Source: Clostridiales bacterium | Lineage (GTDB): Bacteria > Bacillota > Clostridia > Oscillospirales > Oscillospiraceae | NCBI GenBank assembly: GCA_014799565.1 | Contig: JAAVHT010000087.1 | Span: 1-40,435, forward strand | Length of the DNA: 40,435 nucleotides | Direction of reading: 5' to 3' | Shown: positions 8,468-15,672 of the stretch, one piece after another | How the letters are laid out: every line of letters begins with the position of its first letter | How positions within the stretch are numbered: position 1 is the stretch's first letter | Notes under the pieces: model-generated | The model's database searches: none | Told to the model about the DNA's origin: nothing | What the model saw: the letters and a program-made list of their open reading frames with translations, nothing else | Translations under genes and position numbers: made by a program

Positions 8468-9560
8468 AGTCCGCGGTCTGCACGATGTGGCTGGGGCTCT
8501 CTTAGCACAACCGGGGATAAAACAGCAGACCTTTGTGGCAGGCATCGTGAGCAAAGGAAACGGCGACTGCTTCCTGACCCCGGAACGCCACACGGCCCTC
8601 AGCGGCGGTGGTGGACAGCCCGGACAGGGTTATCCCTACATTTTAGGCGCAACCTGTCTCAATCCCTGGGACACCCAGCAGGCCCGGATCACAGCGCCGG
8701 AGGGCGTGTCCCCCACCATCAACAGCGGCGAGGCAAAACCGGGCGGGCTAATTTTTACCGCCGGTTTCTGCGCTGGGGCTGGCCCCTCCGCCGGGAGCAT
8801 CGGATACCAAGAGGAGATCGCCCCCACGCTGAAAGCAGCCGCCAGCGGCAATATGATGCCCTCGGTTTTATGTCTCAATGACCAGGGCGGCAGGGTCATG
8901 GAGTGTTCAGAGGACATTTCCGGCACCCTTCGCGCCCAGGAGCACGGGCATCAGCCGCTGGTGTTTGAGAACCATGGCATTGATGCGAGATACACCGGGC
9001 CCCATAAGGTGGCCCCCACCCTGTCTGCCAGGGCCGGCACTGGCGGCAACAACCTCGCCTTAGTGGCGCAGGAGGAGCCGCAGGTGTACTGCATCACCGG
9101 GAACGCCATCGACCGGCAGCCGCAGAATGGCGGGAACGGGATCGGCTTCCAGGAGGATATCGCCTATACCCTGACCGCCACAGATCATCACGCCGTTTTT
9201 TCCCGCCAAAGGTGCGATAAATTCCAGGAGGACGATGTGGTTTCCACCCAGAGCACCCGTCAGAGCAAGGATGCCACCGACCTCGTCTACCAGGAAACTA
9301 TTGGCGCATTGACCACCAGCGACAGCAAAGGCCCCAATGCCCAGTACGTCTCACAGGACAAACTGGTGGTAGATGAACCGTTGCTCATCAGGCGCCTTAC
9401 CCCGAGGGAATGCGAACGTCTCCAGGGCTTTCCGGACGATTGGACCAACCTCCCCGGCGCGGCGGATGCCCCCCGCTACAAGGCGTTGGGCAACAGTGTG
9501 GCCATTCCGTGTGTGGAATATCTCATGCAGGGGATGGCCTTAGTCCTTCGGGCCGGGTAG
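7974..9560 (+). CDS. DNA cytosine-5 methyltransferase, target-recognition and C-terminal part
   Basis: The 528-residue frame starts at ATG 7974 (second Met at 7983), with AAGGAG 13 nt upstream. The first 165 residues are encoded in the +1 frame of the catalytic gene. They include a segment beginning MNSMDGQ and a KYYLSRKACLGILRRA helix that I recognise from phage and ICE methyltransferase loci. Residues about 165-455 form a repetitive region with cores such as EEIAPTLKAA, KVAPTLSARA and EDIAYTLTAT, probably the target-recognition part. The C-terminus has motif IX (RRLTPRECERLQGFPDDW) and motif X (RYKALGNSVAIPCVEYLM), which fold back onto the catalytic domain in this family. These are exactly the motifs missing from the upstream gene, so I infer that the two products act together. 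Confidence 0.82.
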   Translation: MNSMDGQVCLFVQDFSPGKTCPEPSARAPRRGRTSGSSLRRSVKLVAIPFMSLDLTPGHGNLLGESYWEILSPLLGGSWTLNTGVSPREGLVSSLSRILEDSPPRKYYLSRKACLGILRRARERGKPLPPQLEAALKAQAGLTVYITPIPDTGSVTAFAANQRDEVRGLHDVAGALLAQPGIKQQTFVAGIVSKGNGDCFLTPERHTALSGGGGQPGQGYPYILGATCLNPWDTQQARITAPEGVSPTINSGEAKPGGLIFTAGFCAGAGPSAGSIGYQEEIAPTLKAAASGNMMPSVLCLNDQGGRVMECSEDISGTLRAQEHGHQPLVFENHGIDARYTGPHKVAPTLSARAGTGGNNLALVAQEEPQVYCITGNAIDRQPQNGGNGIGFQEDIAYTLTATDHHAVFSRQRCDKFQEDDVVSTQSTRQSKDATDLVYQETIGALTTSDSKGPNAQYVSQDKLVVDEPLLIRRLTPRECERLQGFPDDWTNLPGAADAPRYKALGNSVAIPCVEYLMQGMALVLRAG

Positions 9561-9671
9561 TTGTTACATTTGCTTCGTTTCAGCCAATATCTTCGTTGCT
9601 TATGGTGAATAGCTTTGCGGCCCGGTTTCCGATATACTTGCCGTACCAAAAGGAAAGGAGATATACCCAAT

Positions 9672-10016
9672 ATGGCAGCAAGCCAAAAAAATCTGTGCGC
9701 CATGATCCCCGTGGAGCTCCACGACCGGGTCCGGGCGGCGCAGGAGCAGGCTGGGATGACGCTGAGCGCCTACATCACCGAACTGCTGATCAACTACTAT
9801 GAGGGAGGGAAAGAAAAAATGGCTGAAGGTATGCGTACCATGGCATTTCAGATGTCTGAGGAGATGTTTCTGCGGCTGAAGAAGCACCTGGAGCGGGAGA
9901 GCGCCCGCACTGGCAAGAAGGTGAGCCAGAAGGAGTTCGTGCTGGGCCTCATCCGGCAGGCGCTGGACGAAGCTGAGCGGGAGGTGGCAGACAATGGCGC
10001 TGACTTGGGAAAATAA
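9672..10016 (+). CDS. Small protein with two ribbon-helix-helix-like halves
   Basis: ATG 9672 follows AAAGGAG at an 11-nt spacing; an earlier in-frame ATG at 9615 has no ribosome site. The 114-residue product has two similar parts. Residues 1-45 give a short strand (LCAMIP) and two helices (ELHDRVRAAQEQAG, LSAYITELLINYY). Residues about 52-100 give MAFQMS followed by two helices (EMFLRLKKHLERE, SQKEFVLGLIRQALDEAE). Each resembles one ribbon-helix-helix subunit, so one chain could form the DNA-binding dimer by itself. Likely a DNA-binding regulator of the element. It overlaps the next gene by 23 nt. Confidence 0.62.
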   Translation: MAASQKNLCAMIPVELHDRVRAAQEQAGMTLSAYITELLINYYEGGKEKMAEGMRTMAFQMSEEMFLRLKKHLERESARTGKKVSQKEFVLGLIRQALDEAEREVADNGADLGK

Positions 10017-10287
10017 AGACAAAAAGGATCACTCCGGCAAGGTCGTGAGTGAGAGCTACAAAGCCCAGCTCCCCCACTGGGGCGAGGTCAGCGTCCACCC
10101 CCACATCCACTACCCCGGCGAGATGTTCCTGGACTGCCCCAGTCTGGGCATCGAGATGCACCCGCTGGGGCAGGTTGCCGCCATGGACGCGCTCAACCCC
10201 GCGGAGGGGGTGCTGATGCAGGCGCTGGAGGAACACGGGGTCAGGTGCCTGGAAGCCATGGCTCTTATCGGCAGCCCGGAGGAGTAA
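9994..10287 (+). CDS. Conserved-looking small protein of unknown function
   Basis: The 97-residue product starts at an ATG inside the end of the RHH gene, behind GGGAGG, which points to translational coupling. It has no membrane segment or signal peptide. The middle is rich in His and Pro (HPHIHYPGEMFLDCP), followed by a predicted helical C-terminus. I do not recognise the family. It is the last gene before a strong bidirectional terminator, so it closes the methyltransferase-RHH transcription unit. Confidence 0.6.
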   Translation: MALTWENKDKKDHSGKVVSESYKAQLPHWGEVSVHPHIHYPGEMFLDCPSLGIEMHPLGQVAAMDALNPAEGVLMQALEEHGVRCLEAMALIGSPEE

Positions 10288-10303
10288 GCGCAGGATCGAC
10301 CAG

Positions 10304-10333
10304 AAAGGCCGCAGGCCAAAAGCTGCGGCCTTT
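10304..10333. terminator. Bidirectional intrinsic terminator
   Basis: AAAGGCCGCAG and CTGCGGCCTTT form a perfect 11-bp stem with an 8-nt loop between two convergent genes (ends at 10287 and 10336). The A-rich left arm and T-rich right arm give a short U-tract in both directions. Confidence 0.8.
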
Positions 10334-10335
10334 CG

Positions 10336-10869
10336 TCATGCTTTCCTCTTTTTCCGATAGGCGCAAGTCATTCTGTCCAGCAGTTGGTCAAAGACCAGGA
10401 ATGTGATGTTCCCAAGCACCATCAGGGACAGCACCATGGCCGTGGAATATCCGGCGAACTCCTCCACCACTGCTTCCAGGCGGAACAGATACAGGATGAG
10501 GGCGTACATCGCCATGACTGCCATGGTGAACAGAGCGCACTTGACCACCCAGCGCACGGGCCGGGGGATAACTACCAGCCGGGGACAGACGCCTGGATAC
10601 CACCCCAGGAACACATAGAGCAGGGCGATTTCTTTGTCCGGCCCCAGCAGCAGCGCCAGGATGGACGCTGCCCCATAGAGGAGCATTGCCGTTCCTGCCC
10701 CGTACTCACAGACAGCGGGGATCAGGCACAGCATCGCCAGCATAGGGCAGGCAAAGGTAGCCAGTGGGATCATCCCACCCAAGCACAGGATCACCACAGA
10801 CAACGCGGCCATCATACCGCACAGGGCAGCTTTGCGGCTTTGGCGATGGGCTTGATCGTGCCGCTCCAT
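10336..10869 (-). CDS. Six-helix membrane protein, ECF S-component-like
   Basis: The 177-residue protein has a basic N-terminus (HDQAHRQSRKAAL), about six membrane segments and a basic C-terminus (RMTCAYRKKRKA). The opening AALCGMMAALSVVIL, the compact six-helix layout and the size resemble substrate-binding S components of energy-coupling-factor transporters, but I see no motif that fixes a substrate, so this is a fold-level guess. It starts 5 nt after the RHH gene and is probably co-transcribed with it. The pair lies between a terminator and a divergent promoter region, so it forms its own minus-strand unit inside the transfer region. Confidence 0.55.
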   Translation of the reverse strand: MERHDQAHRQSRKAALCGMMAALSVVILCLGGMIPLATFACPMLAMLCLIPAVCEYGAGTAMLLYGAASILALLLGPDKEIALLYVFLGWYPGVCPRLVVIPRPVRWVVKCALFTMAVMAMYALILYLFRLEAVVEEFAGYSTAMVLSLMVLGNITFLVFDQLLDRMTCAYRKKRKA

Positions 10870-10874
10870 GGGCG

Positions 10875-11078
10875 TCAGCCCTTCCTGGGCGGTTTGACGT
10901 TCACATCCGGGCTGACAGGTTCGTTGATGGGACCATACTTTGCCTCATATTTTCCAATGCATTCCCGAATGAGAACCAGGATCTGACTGTTGGCGGAACG
11001 GCCCTCGTAATCCGCGACAACGTGCAGCTTGTTCAGCATCTCCTCGTCAATCCGAATTGACAAACTTTTGATAGCCAT
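10875..11078 (-). CDS. Arc/MetJ-like ribbon-helix-helix regulator
   Basis: The 67-residue protein starts at ATG 11078, eight bases after GGAGG; an in-frame ATG at 11093 has no ribosome site. The N-terminus has the RHH strand SLSIRID followed by two helices (EMLNKLHVVADYEG, SANSQILVLIRECIGKYE), as in Arc-type DNA-binding proteins; the C-terminal tail is proline-rich and probably disordered. It is the first gene of the minus-strand unit. An inverted repeat starts 14 bases upstream of its start codon and reaches toward the promoter of the divergent SLOG-PrgI-VirB4 unit, so I infer it represses itself and possibly the transfer genes. Confidence 0.75.
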   Translation of the reverse strand: MAIKSLSIRIDEEMLNKLHVVADYEGRSANSQILVLIRECIGKYEAKYGPINEPVSPDVNVKPPRKG

Positions 11079-11091
11079 AAAGCAGACCTCC

Positions 11092-11114
11092 AATAAACAT
11101 ATTGTGTGTTTATT
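11092..11114. promoter_or_regulatory. Candidate RHH operator (inverted repeat)
   Basis: AATAAACA (11092-11099) and TGTTTATT (11107-11114) are an exact 8-bp inverted repeat with a 7-nt spacer. TGTGTTTA in its right part (11105-11112) recurs at 11146-11153. Short inverted and direct repeats between an RHH gene and a divergent promoter fit autoregulation. Binding is inferred. Confidence 0.5.
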
Positions 11115-11128
11115 TTGCGCCCGCCATT

Positions 11129-11137
11129 TGCTATAAT
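11129..11137 (+). promoter_or_regulatory. Extended -10 promoter for the SLOG-PrgI-VirB4 unit
   Basis: TGCTATAAT is a perfect extended -10 element. The -35 position (around 11109-11114, TTTATT) is weak and coincides with the right arm of the inverted repeat, so a bound RHH protein would block it. The leader to ATG 11198 would be about 55 nt. Confidence 0.65.
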
Positions 11138-11197
11138 GGTTACAATGTGTTTAATGTATATCTAAAATATATCTGTTATGGGCGCAAGGAGGTACAC

Positions 11198-11554
11198 ATG
11201 CGAGTAGCTGTTATTGGATCGAGAGGGCTTCAAGTGGAACATCTGGAGAACTATCTCCCGGAGAGCGTGACTGAAATCGTATCGGGCGGGGCGCGGGGCA
11301 TCGACACCTGCGCCAAAAATTACGCTCTGGAGCATGACCTGAAGCTCACCGAGTTCCTGCCGGAGTACAGCAGGTACGGCAGGGGCGCTCCCCTGCGGAG
11401 GAACATCACTATCATCGAATATGCCGACCTGGTACTGGCTTTCTGGGACGGAAAGTCCAGCGGGACGAAATTTGTGATCGACAACTGTAAAAAGCGAAAT
11501 ATCCCCGTAGAGATCCATCGGATCGCCGCGGGAACGGAGGCGAATCAAACTTAA
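11198..11554 (+). CDS. SLOG/DprA-like nucleotide-binding fold protein (DUF2493/YspA type)
   Basis: ATG 11198 follows AAGGAGGT at ideal spacing. The 118-residue product has the Rossmann-like opening MRVAVIGSRG, then EIVSGGARGIDTCAKNYALE and ADLVLAFWDGKSSGTKFVID. This is the SLOG pattern: a glycine-rich phosphate loop and a GGARGID motif, shared with DprA, YspA-type proteins and LOG enzymes. SLOG proteins bind nucleotides or nucleotide-derived ligands and some act as sensors in defence systems. It heads the PrgI-VirB4 unit and its stop overlaps the PrgI start (TAATG). Exact ligand unknown; common in Firmicutes conjugative elements. Confidence 0.8.
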   Translation: MRVAVIGSRGLQVEHLENYLPESVTEIVSGGARGIDTCAKNYALEHDLKLTEFLPEYSRYGRGAPLRRNITIIEYADLVLAFWDGKSSGTKFVIDNCKKRNIPVEIHRIAAGTEANQT

Positions 11555-11820
11555 TGTACATTTATCCCAACAACCTGAAAGCGAAGCCTACCCTGTGGCT
11601 ATGGGCGCTGCGGGACGTGGCGGTAATCGGCGTCTGCCTGGTGCTGTCCGTGCTGGCCCTGGTGGAGCTTCGGCTGGTGCCGCCCCTGATCGGCACCGTG
11701 CTGTACGCATTTCTCAGCATCCGCCTGGAGGACGCCAGTATCCTGGACTTCCTGCGCTACGCCATGTGCTTCCTGTTTTTGAAGCAGCAATACTATGAGT
11801 GGAAGGAGAACGAAACTTGA
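11554..11820 (+). CDS. PrgI-like (VirB3-type) membrane protein
   Basis: The 88-residue protein begins with MYIYPNNLKAKPTLW, then has two membrane segments (about residues 22-40 and 44-60) and an amphipathic C-terminus ending in KQQYYEWKENET. Size, two-helix layout and location directly upstream of VirB4 match the PrgI family, which is the VirB3 counterpart in Gram-positive type IV secretion. Start and stop overlap the neighbouring genes by a few bases (TAATG before, TTGA after), a tight operon. Confidence 0.78.
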   Translation: MYIYPNNLKAKPTLWLWALRDVAVIGVCLVLSVLALVELRLVPPLIGTVLYAFLSIRLEDASILDFLRYAMCFLFLKQQYYEWKENET

Positions 11821-12392
11821 AGCGAAAACAGAAAAAGGAGCTGCGGGAGCGCCAGTCTACCCGTCAGCTCATGGGCATCAGCCAGCTCACCGACCACGGC
11901 GTGAAAACCGCCAAAGGGGAGCTGGTCTTTTTTATGCTCAGCCCGGACAACCTGTCCGTCCTCTCCCCCGAGGGGGTGCAGGCCAGGGTCACCGCCTTGG
12001 GCAATCTCCTGCGCACCACCCCCGCTGTCCGGCTCCAGGCCATGGATTCCCGCGAGTCCTTCCAGGCCAACAAGGACTTCTACCAGCGGCGGCTGGAGCA
12101 GGAGCAGCTCCCCGCCATCCGGGATCTGCTGCGGCAGGACGCCGCCCACCTGGACGCCATCCAGGCATCCACCGCCTCGGCGCGGGAGTTCTCGCTGGTC
12201 TACCCGGTAGACAAGGACAGCGCCGCCGACCCCCGGCTCACCGAGAAAAACCTCCGGGACGCCGGGTTCCACGTCCGGCTGGCGGACGGGCAGGACGTCA
12301 AGCGCATCCTGGCGGTCTACTACCAGCAGGATGTGGTCACGGAGCAATTCCTCAATTTTGACGGAGAAGGGAGTGTGACCGGCAATGGCTAA
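11817..12392 (+). CDS. VirB4-associated transfer protein
   Basis: I place the start at TTG 11817, which overlaps the PrgI stop and lies 9 nt after AAGGAG; GTG 11799 is the alternative. The 191-residue product has a very basic N-terminus (KRKQKKELRERQ). It continues with segments (LVFFMLSPDNLSVLS, DSRESFQANKDFYQRR, ASAREFSLVY) that resemble the N-terminal, non-ATPase part of VirB4/TraC-like proteins. No Walker motif is present. A split-off N-terminal domain that works with the VirB4 ATPase encoded next, with which it overlaps by 8 nt, is the most likely reading. Function inferred from resemblance and position. Confidence 0.65.
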   Translation: MKRKQKKELRERQSTRQLMGISQLTDHGVKTAKGELVFFMLSPDNLSVLSPEGVQARVTALGNLLRTTPAVRLQAMDSRESFQANKDFYQRRLEQEQLPAIRDLLRQDAAHLDAIQASTASAREFSLVYPVDKDSAADPRLTEKNLRDAGFHVRLADGQDVKRILAVYYQQDVVTEQFLNFDGEGSVTGNG

Positions 12393-14223
12393 GAAAGCGC
12401 AGAAGAAGAAAAAGGCAGTGGCAAAGCCCGCCGCCACCCCTCAGCCCAAGGATTTCCTGGACATGACCGCGCCCTCGGTGGTGAAGTTCAACACCGACCA
12501 CGCCATCGTGGGCGGCGTGTACCGCACATTCCTGGCCCTGCGGGGTTATCCCGCTACCACCGAGTCTCTGGCCCTGCTGCGGCACCTGGGCGAGAAAAGC
12601 GGGGTGAATCTGACCATCTATACCCGGCAGGTCACCGCCGCCGAGGAAAAGCAGATCATCAACAACGCCAGCAACAAGAACCGGATGGCTCTGAGCAGCA
12701 CCAACGATCTGCGCCAGAGCGTCACCGCCAGGGCCAACCTCCAGGACGTGGAGGAGATGGTGGCCTCTATGGATCGGGACAAGGAGCCGCTCCTCCACTG
12801 CGCCGTGTTCATCGGCCTCACCGCCAGGGATCAGGACAGCCTGCGCACCCTTCGGGATCAGGTCACCGCCGAACTCATCCGGGCCAAGCTGAGCGCAGAC
12901 CCCCTTCTCCTGCGACAGCGGGAGGGCTTCATGTCTTCCAACCCGGCGGGCTTCAACGCCTTTGGAGCGCAGTATGAACGGGTGCTGCCTGCCAGCTCGG
13001 TGGCCAACCTGTACCCCTTCAACTACTCCGGCAAGACCGACCCCCAGGGCTTCTATGTGGGCCGGGATCGCTACGGCTCCAACATCATCGTGGATCTGGA
13101 CCGCCGCGCCGAGGACAAGACCACCGCCAGCGTCCTCATCCTGGGCAACTCCGGCCAGGGCAAAAGCTACCTGCTGAAACTGCTCCTCTGCAACATTTTG
13201 GAGAGCGGCAAGTCCGCGATCTGCCTCGATCCGGAGCATGAGCTCATCGACCTCTGCAATAACCTGGGCGGCTGCTTCGTGGATCTGATGGACGGGCGGT
13301 ATCGCATCAACCCGCTGGAGCCCAAAGCGTGGAGCGTAGATGAGGAGGAGGACGCCGATGCGCCAGCCACCTTCCGACAGAGGACGCTCCTCAGCCAGCA
13401 CATCTCCTTCCTCAAGGACTTCTTCCGTTCCTACAAGGACTTCACCGAAGCCCACATCGACACCATCGAGCTGATGCTGGAGCGGCTGTACACAAAGTGG
13501 GGCATGGACGACGGTACCGATTTCGCCAGCCTGTCCTCCGGGCAGTTCCCCATCCTGTCCGACCTCTATGACGTGATCGAGGACGCCTACGGGCACTATG
13601 ACGACGAGGCCAGCCCCCTCTACCCCAAGGAGCTCCTCCGGGAAGTGCTGCTGGGCCTCCACTCCCTGTGCCGGGGTGCGGAGAGCAAGTTCTTCAACGG
13701 CCACACCAACATCACCAGCTCCCGCTTCCTGGTCTTTGGCGTGAAGGGTCTGCTCCAGGCCAGCGGCAATGTGAAGAATGCCATGCTGTTCAACGTCTTG
13801 TCTTTCCTCAGCGACAAGCTCCTCACCGTGGGCAACACGGTGGCCACCCTGGACGAGCTGTATATCTGGCTGTCCAACGTCACCACCATCGAGTACATCC
13901 GCAACACCCTGAAGCGTGTGCGGAAGAAGGAGTCCGCGCTGATCCTGGCATCGCAGAACCTGGAGGACTTCGACGTGGACGGCATCCGGGAGCTGACCCG
14001 GCCCCTGTTCGCCATCCCCACCCACCAGTTTCTGTTCAACGCGGGAAGCGTGGATAAGAAGTTCTACATGGACAACCTCCAGCTGGAGGGCTCCGAGTAC
14101 GAGCTCATCCGCTACCCCCAGCGGGGCGTGTGCCTGTACAAATGCGGCAACGAGCGGTATTTGCTGGAGGTTCATGCCCCCGAGTACAAGGCGAAGCTGT
14201 TCGGAAAGGCGGGCGGGCGATGA
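12385..14223 (+). CDS. VirB4-type conjugation ATPase
   Basis: The 612-residue protein has Walker A LGNSGQGKSYLL at about residues 253-264 and Walker B TLDELY near residue 489, followed by an SALILASQNLEDF segment typical of VirB4/TraC ATPases. The N-terminal 200 residues contain the DMTAPSVVKFNTDHAIVGG region that I associate with VirB4 proteins of Firmicutes elements. It powers assembly of the mating channel and substrate transport at the inner face of the membrane. The start overlaps the previous gene by 8 nt (ATGGCTAA). A Lys/Ala-rich N-terminal tail precedes the folded part. Confidence 0.93.
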   Translation: MAKKAQKKKKAVAKPAATPQPKDFLDMTAPSVVKFNTDHAIVGGVYRTFLALRGYPATTESLALLRHLGEKSGVNLTIYTRQVTAAEEKQIINNASNKNRMALSSTNDLRQSVTARANLQDVEEMVASMDRDKEPLLHCAVFIGLTARDQDSLRTLRDQVTAELIRAKLSADPLLLRQREGFMSSNPAGFNAFGAQYERVLPASSVANLYPFNYSGKTDPQGFYVGRDRYGSNIIVDLDRRAEDKTTASVLILGNSGQGKSYLLKLLLCNILESGKSAICLDPEHELIDLCNNLGGCFVDLMDGRYRINPLEPKAWSVDEEEDADAPATFRQRTLLSQHISFLKDFFRSYKDFTEAHIDTIELMLERLYTKWGMDDGTDFASLSSGQFPILSDLYDVIEDAYGHYDDEASPLYPKELLREVLLGLHSLCRGAESKFFNGHTNITSSRFLVFGVKGLLQASGNVKNAMLFNVLSFLSDKLLTVGNTVATLDELYIWLSNVTTIEYIRNTLKRVRKKESALILASQNLEDFDVDGIRELTRPLFAIPTHQFLFNAGSVDKKFYMDNLQLEGSEYELIRYPQRGVCLYKCGNERYLLEVHAPEYKAKLFGKAGGR

Positions 14224-14271
14224 ACGCCCTGCGGCTGTTTTGACAGCGATGATTAAAAGGAGGACTTGAAA

Positions 14272-15672
14272 ATGGACGTAATTGAACTGGAGCGGTGGAA
14301 ACCCTCCGAGGAAGATCCCCGCAAGCCGGAGTACGCGGGCCAGCCCATCGCCCAGGAGGTATTCGAGGAGCTGAAGTACCAGCTGGACAGCACAGGCTGT
14401 TTGCCGGATGAGTATTTCCTTATGGACAGAGAGTGGGAGAATGGCCGGGAGATCCCCCAGGGCGCGGACATCTTCTGCACCGTGGACTACGGCGAGAGTG
14501 AGGGCGTGTACCTGGACGTGTACCTCAAGTGGCGCCAGGACGGCAAGCCCATCACCAAAAGCTTCATCACCGGCAAGACCCTGGGCGGGAACGGCAATGA
14601 TCTGGACAGGATGTTCCTCACCGCCTCCGCCGTCACCAAGGCGTTCCATGGGGATCACGCCACCCACGCCCGGTACATGAAGATCGACGGTGTGGAGGAT
14701 GACACTGGCGGCAGGGTGGTGCATCTGAGCCAGCAGGAGGAAAAGGTCATCATCAACGCCCTGGTGGAGCAGCGGGAGCGGCAGGCGGAGTCCATGTCAC
14801 AGACCGAGCAGCTCCTGCGCCGCATGGCCGGGAGCATCACCGCCTACATGGATACGGTGGGTCACCGCCCCTTGCACATGAGCGACTACGATAAGGCGGT
14901 GCTGGCTATCCGGGACGGGGAACTGGATGCTTTCTTAGCCCTGTACCCGAAACTGCTGAGGGATCATGCGGACAACCTGCTTGTGGAGGCGGCGAAACGG
15001 TCCGGCAGCGTGGGCAGATCCATGACGCACTTCCTGCTGACGGATGTGGAACGGTTCCCGGAGGCCATCTACTGCGCGGCCTGCAAAAGGGCTGTCGACA
15101 TCAACGATCCCCAAAAGACGGCCTCCCTTCTGGCAAACGCGGCGGATCGTGTGGAAAATCTGTCCCCGTCCTTTCACGGAGAAATGGCGGTCTATGCGTA
15201 CCCGGATCACCGCCACATCGCAAAGGAGATCATCAAGCAGTGCGGCGATGAGCAGATCGCCGCGGCCCCGCCCTACCTTCTGGAGCAGTTCGCCATGGAC
15301 AGGGACTACCGTACCATGTCCACGCTGGTGGAAAAGGGGATCTCCGGGGGCCCGGATGCCAGCAGGACGCTTCATATGTTGACCTACGAGGGCCGCAACA
15401 GCTGGATGGCGGAAAATCTCCTGCAAAAGCGTATGTGGGTGGACGTCAACAACTATAGGGCGCTCCATGCCTGCATGGAAAATGGCGCTGTGGATGTGGC
15501 AAAGCTCCTGCTGGACGGCGGAATGGACTTTGAACAGTACCGGCTGAGGTATCCCAATGGCGGCAGTGAGGAAACCATTCAGGCGCTGGAGGAGCACTGG
15601 AACCAGCTCCAGGCCCAGACACAGGAACAGGATGCCGCAGGGCCGGAGATCGGGGGAATGAACCTTGGTTGA
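14272..15672 (+). CDS. Two-part protein with C-terminal ankyrin-like repeats
   Basis: ATG 14272 follows AAAAGGAGG at 8 nt. The 466-residue product has two parts. Residues 1-150 (FEELKYQLDSTGCLPDEYF, ADIFCTVDYGESEGVYLDV, GKTLGGNGNDLDRMFLTAS) form an acidic domain I cannot name. The rest is helical and repetitive; the clearest unit is YRALHACMENGAVDVAKLLL followed by DGG, an ankyrin-type repeat. Ankyrin arrays bind other proteins. It sits between VirB4 and the M23 hydrolase, and its stop overlaps the hydrolase start, so it belongs to the transfer operon. A partner or effector role is inferred only from position. Confidence 0.6.
   Translation: MDVIELERWKPSEEDPRKPEYAGQPIAQEVFEELKYQLDSTGCLPDEYFLMDREWENGREIPQGADIFCTVDYGESEGVYLDVYLKWRQDGKPITKSFITGKTLGGNGNDLDRMFLTASAVTKAFHGDHATHARYMKIDGVEDDTGGRVVHLSQQEEKVIINALVEQRERQAESMSQTEQLLRRMAGSITAYMDTVGHRPLHMSDYDKAVLAIRDGELDAFLALYPKLLRDHADNLLVEAAKRSGSVGRSMTHFLLTDVERFPEAIYCAACKRAVDINDPQKTASLLANAADRVENLSPSFHGEMAVYAYPDHRHIAKEIIKQCGDEQIAAAPPYLLEQFAMDRDYRTMSTLVEKGISGGPDASRTLHMLTYEGRNSWMAENLLQKRMWVDVNNYRALHACMENGAVDVAKLLLDGGMDFEQYRLRYPNGGSEETIQALEEHWNQLQAQTQEQDAAGPEIGGMNLG

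Noticed and set aside
12352..14724. A 790-codon open frame on the minus strand opposite VirB4
   Set aside because: It is antisense to an unmistakable VirB4 ATPase and has the composition of a shadow frame, with no family motif.
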